Shown here: positions 39,001-45,000 of the stretch, piece by piece
Numbering within the stretch: position 1 is the stretch's first letter
Layout: every line of letters begins with the position of its first letter
Assembly (NCBI GenBank): GCA_015231405.1
Contig: JADGBR010000026.1
Location: 1 to 45,401 of the forward strand
Origin: Candidatus Omnitrophota bacterium
GTDB lineage: Bacteria; Omnitrophota; Gorgyraeia; Tantalellales; Tantalellaceae
Direction of reading: 5' to 3'
DNA length: 45,401 bases
Notes under the pieces: generated by a model
What the model was told of the DNA's origin: nothing
Databases searched by the model: none
What the model saw: only the letters and a program-made list of their open reading frames with translations
Made by a program: the position numbers and the translations under genes

Positions 39001-42000
39001 ACTGGGCTGGAAGCGCAAATAAACGCCCTAAATATCACCTCACTTGATGCGAACAACTTTGCCCGAATAGTTGATGTCTTAAGGGAGAACGGAGTGACAT
39101 CGGTCAACCTTGTTTTCGCGGAATCCAACCTGAAGATCGTGGTCGATCTCACTGGCGCCAAAACAATATTGACCGAGATCACGAATACCAAAACAAATTC
39201 ATCCATTAAGGGCAGTATCGATATAACTGACGGTGTTTCCATATCTGAACAGAAACTTGGCATGGTCCAAACAGCCCTAGCCAGGAATATAACCGATATC
39301 AGAAGTTTTACGCAGGTAGCGATAGCCCTGGCTCTTGTCGGCGGTACAGACTCGCAGTTCGCGCTTACAGCCTCGTTCGATGTTATGGGTTCAGCCCGGA
39401 CGGAGATCGAAGCTGTCATAATGGGCGGGAAAATGGATGTAAGCATAGTTAGCCTGGGAGGGCAGCTCCTTACCGAGAAAATGGCCGTAGCGGCTAACCT
39501 GAATATAGTCGCCGCTCTCGCGAATGATCTGGCTATCATTATCGCCGAAGACCCGCTTATGTGCGCAGGGAACATTCTCGCCCTTGCCCCGACGGACATG
39601 GACTTCCTTGCTGACGGAGGGACAACGATGGTCACTAAAGTATCCGTCGCTGAAGGCGTCGTGGCGGCGATCAATAAGAGAGACACATCACAGCTCCGCG
39701 CCATTATATCCGACGGAAATATTTCGGCGACAATGCTGATAGCCGTGATAGGCAGCTTGGTCTCCGGAGCCGAAGGCCCGTTCTCTTTAGATTCCGTGGC
39801 GGGAACCATAGCTTCCGTAATGGACGCGATAGGGGGCGGGGTGCTGAATGATCTCGTAAGGTCCGTTGACTTTAAGACATTGAACGCCTTTGCGGGAGAG
39901 CTTCTGAAACAGTCGCCGACTGTGCTTGTGTCCGTCCTGGGGCGTCTTGCCTCAGATCTGGCATTTAAGGATGGCCTGAAAGCTATTTTGACGCCGATAG
40001 CGTCAGCCGCCCAATCAGGCAATATGAAGATCTTCATTATGAACCTTAGCGGGAACAAGGAAGCGACTGTTCAGCTTGCCGGCCTTATTAACACCAACGA
40101 TGAAATAAGAGACAAGATCTCTTTCGCTGTCAGAACTGAAGCCGCCGTCCTTTTCACCGCTTTGTCGAAAGTAGAAGGAGGCATAGCCGCTGCCGGCCTT
40201 GTAGCGTCCGGGATGCTCAATGATCCTTTTAGCGGCGTAACTAACGCGGCCGCCGCCCTGAACGCGGTAGACTCGAAAGCCGCCTCCGAGATCCTGGCCG
40301 CGGTTGCCGGGGGAACCCCCGTCTCCGCGTTAACTATCCTGACGGAGATGAAGAGCCAGATCAAAACCGGAGCAGGGACTTTGGCGTCGGCCGAAAAAAC
40401 CATACTCGAGAAATTCGCCGCCGCGGCAACTGCGGTCGAGTCGAAGCTGGCCGGACCGGATCAAGCGGCCGTATCAGCACTAATGACCGAAGTTAAACCG
40501 CTTCTTCCGGCAGCTCCAATGGCTTTCCAGGCCGATGTTAAAGATCAGGCTCACCAGAGGAAAGATGAACTCAATAACGCTGAAGTTACCGCTATGAGGG
40601 ATGACATAGTAAACGAGGGAATTAAGACTGAGGTCACAATCGGTAACAATAAATTTACCGTCGCAATAAAAGAGAAAGACATGCAGATGTTCACCGCCAT
40701 GGGTATCATTGGTCTTGACAATATTAAAGGGTTTATTGTTGAAGCGTTAACAATGAGGGCGAATCTCGCTGGAAAAGGCGGGGATATCGACGGTTTCTTT
40801 AAAGAGCTTAATGGTAAAACAATAGCTATTGGCAGTTTAGAAAAATCTAAGAGCCTGTTCGAGGACCATAAGGAAAGTGGTTACATAGGCTTTAATATGT
40901 CGATCATAGATAAGTTGAAATCTGCCACCCCTCAGGAGAAGGAGCAGTTGCGTAATTTGATAAAGATAGGTATTTCTCACGAGTTTATGCATGAGGCCGG
41001 TGTTGATGTTGATGACGAAAAATTGCTTTCCGCGGCCGATGCCCAATTAGCTAAATCACTCTGCGGCGATATGTCGAAAATAACGGCCTTTAAGGTTCTC
41101 ATCGGCGAACTTTCTACGGGCGGCGAATTCGTCACGCAGCTTGACGCTATTATAAAAACGATGGCTACTGAAACAAAAACTCAGCCCGATACATCCGGTA
41201 CTACTCCGGCCTTCGATGCCTCAACGCCTGAACCCGCGACCGTAATTTTACCCCAGGACATAGCGCCACCTGGGACATTGGAAGCCGCAGAAACATTGGT
41301 AGGTGCAGGTAAGGATGCCGGTACCAAGCCTAAGACCGTAGCTGAGGCCGAAGCTGGTAGTATGACGATCGATAGCTATATTGCCAGCATGGAAGGCATC
41401 GTTACGAAAGATGAGATCGTAAAACAACTGAATGACGCAAAAGTTACTTTAAACTTAGATGGAAAAGTATCAGATAATAAAACAGTCGCTGAAGATATAT
41501 ATCGTATCGCTGTTCAGAAAATATCCTCTAATAAGGATGAAAGAGTTAAGGCAGCGCAGGTGGAACTTGACAAGAAAATGGATGAATTCCTTAAAGGTAC
41601 GCCTGGGCAACCCCCGGCCACCGCTGAGGCTGTCATACAGAAGATGGAAGCTCTTCTGAACTATGTGCAAGATAATAAAGATAAGCCTGAGAATAAGGCA
41701 TTATTGGAAAAGATTGACGCTGCCCTTAAAACTTTGGCAAAACAGCTTGTGAAGTCCGGTGACCATGACAGGGTCATGAACGTTATGATGCCGATGATAG
41801 AAAGGCTGAGGGGAATAATGCCTAGCGATGATACCAATATGACAGAACCCGGTAAAATGCCTAAATTCAACAGATCAGAGCTTGTTGCGGCACAAATTAT
41901 GGGTCTTATGAGCGATGGAATAGCTGCATATCTGAAAGAAGAAGGGACGAAAGACGAAGGATCGCTAATTAAAGCGATGAATGTCGTTTTCAACTATGCA

Positions 42001-45000
42001 ACGCGAGCCGGCGAAGTATTGAGCAAAATGGATAATTCCAAGCACAACCTTAATAACCTTAGGTTGATGACGCTTTACGTATTCCTAGGCGATAAGGGCT
42101 GTGCTGACCAGATTATTGGCGGTGTCAGAGGTAAGATCGTAGAAATATTCCGTGAAATGCAGAAAACAGATGCGGCAAAGGCGGAAAAATTCGTTACCAA
42201 TGCGGCAAAATATTTTGAATTTACCGTGTATTCTGTCGTGAAACAACTGGGTGTTAAATTGCCCGCCAATGCGGGAATCGATGTAAACGCGAAACTCACT
42301 ACGCTTAAATCTGAAAACCAAGGGAATGATGAAATAACTGCCGCCTTCAACGCGATAAAGGAGACAGCGGGCTTTTTCAAGAAAGACGCCGCTGGAATGA
42401 CACCGGCAAGTAAAGAGAGGAACACCGAAGAGCCACGCGGTCCGCCACAGGCGACTACGGCGGCAAAAAATACCGTGGGAGAAACTATCGCGAAGGCAAA
42501 ACAGACCGCAAGCGCTACATCAAATAAAGCGGCGCAAAAAGAAAAACTAACAAATGCCATCAAGATATCAGCGCTTCAGCTTAACGAGATGGTTCAGAGA
42601 GGGATGATGACCCTTGGCGAGGCTCAGACTATTTTGAAGAAAGCGATTGATCAACTGACCCCGACCGAAAAAAGCGTTGTCCCTGAAATTGAATTCATGG
42701 AGGGAGGAATTACCATGACTGAACCGGGTTCAGCCCCGGTTGTAGTGACCCCCGAAAAAGTAACCGAAGCCGGTCAAAAGATCGGTTCGACTCTTGTCGA
42801 TATTGTAAACAATAACGAGATAGACAAGCCGAAAGCTGACGCACTGCTTCAGGCCGCCGGAGAACTGGGGCTAACGCCCATGGTCGAACAGTTCATGGCT
42901 GATTTTAATAACGCCAAAACTCCTGACGCTAAGCGGGCCGTTGTCGATAAATTTAACGCCGACCTTGGGGCCACTACAGGTCAAACTGTAAAATTCGACG
43001 GGACGAGAGCCAAAGAAGTTGCACCTGTTGCCGAACCGGTTCCGGGAACCGCACCAGTCGGTGCAGCGGCACCGGAAGCCACGGCGCCTGGAACCGCCGG
43101 AGCCGGTGCTGCCGCGACTGAAGTCGCGGCCCCTGAAGCCCCCGAAACCCCGGCACCGGAAGAAGCAGCTGTCCCGTGGGAAACGGCTATGACACCATCT
43201 GACGGAGGCGCCGCGCCGAGAGCCCAGGAGCCCGAGTACGTTCCTCCGATCTTCACTGACGCCCAGCTTAAAGGCGAGAAGGGCCAGCCGGCCACACGGA
43301 TAATGAGTTTCGGGAGAAAAGAGGATGCCGAAGCTTTCGCGAAAGCCTATGCCGAAAGGAACGGTATAGACATATCCGATGTGACCATCCTCGGCTTCGT
43401 GAGCAATGTCAACGCCGAATTCAGTTTTGATAAAGCCGGTAACCTTTCCGCGACCCTTAGTTCGGGTGCGGTCAATAGCGCCGCTGCTTTCGGAACGGTA
43501 GCAGCCGCGGCTGCCAAGTTGGGTATTAGCATAGCCAATGTGACATTTAAGGGTGATATAGGTGAAAGGGTCGGAACATTCAAATTTAACGCCGTAGGCC
43601 AGTTAACAAGTATGGGCTTCCAGGGCGAGTACAATTACGCTTCTGACGCTTCCCTGGCCGCCTTGGCCTTTGCCGGTGATCTTGGCGCTTCAGTTAAGTA
43701 CGTTTCGATATCCGGCAGGATAGGTTCTGTTCAGGGCACATTCAGCTTCAATTACAAAGGCCAGCTCTCGGGCGCTTCCGTTAAACGCGGGAACTTTGAT
43801 AATGACCTTCAGCTTAAGAGGGAATTCAACACTGTCGCGAGCGAACTCGGCCTAAAACCGTCGGAAGTGTCCATAGAAGGGACGCTTCTCGGCGAAAAAG
43901 GCACTTTCGGCATCAATAAAAAGAACGAGCTTTCCGGGAACATAACGAAAGGCGTCTTCGCCGATGAGGTCGAGCTAGCCAAAGAAGGCGCCAGGCTTTC
44001 AGGAAGGCTGGATATCAAGATCGAAAACCTTAATATAACCGCAAGGGTCGAATCCATTAAGAACCTTGAATTCTCCTTCGGGTTCCACGCCAACGGCACA
44101 CTTAACGTTGACCTTGGAGAGCTCAAGAAATATTCAATGCTGATGACCGAAGTTAAAGACGCCTCCGGCTCCTGCGCGATGGGGCTTGGACAGATGGTCA
44201 TGTTCATGGCGAAGAGCGGCGGTAAAGTTGTTCCGACTAAAGAGGCGATAAAAGCATTTACTGAGAGGGTCACGCAAGTTTTGAAGAACAACTTGTTAAC
44301 CGACCTTGATTCTAGGTCAAACATTAGCAGATCCCAGGTTTCAATGGGTATGGCTATGAATGAGGAGCTGGTTGGACTTTCAGGGAATATGAGCGCGATC
44401 AAAATGAATAACTATTTAGGGAGAGTCGATAGCGCGATTAATAACGCCGCCGTAGCCGACCTGCTCCTTACCTTAAATAAGGACCCGAACACGAAGTCCG
44501 ATATGGATATCACCGACCTCGCCATGCAGATAGCCGACAATAAGAGCCTCCAGCAGATAGGCGGCTCGCTTAAACTCGACCAGGCCTCTGTAATGACATG
44601 GGTGTTAAATGTCGGTAATTGCCTGAAAGTCGATACTGTAGGCAAGCTCGCCTCAAGGCACGATATGACGAAGTTCCAGGTAGTCCTGGCCCTTTATGAC
44701 AAGGGTTATCACGGGGCCGTCTGGGGTACGGCTTCACAATTCGATATGGCGAAATTCAAGTCCGCCGCCAAAGATATCGACAAAATGTTGACTGGCGGAA
44801 CTATGAACGACATAAAGACAGCCGCTACCGCCATGAACGCTACGAGTTTCCAGGTGGCTGTCATGGCTTATGACAAAGGTATAGCCCCCGGATTCCTTGG
44901 GACCAAAGAACCGTTCAACGAGGTGAAAGCGAAGGAATTCATCGCCGCCCTTAACGGCATGGCCGCCGATCCGGTGATGATGGCTAAACTCGAGACGGCA

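Noticed and set aside
38982-40058. 358-codon minus-strand open frame
   Set aside because: Low-complexity Ser/Thr/Ala/Ile composition and no domain. It overlaps clear alpha/beta and helical coding on the + strand.
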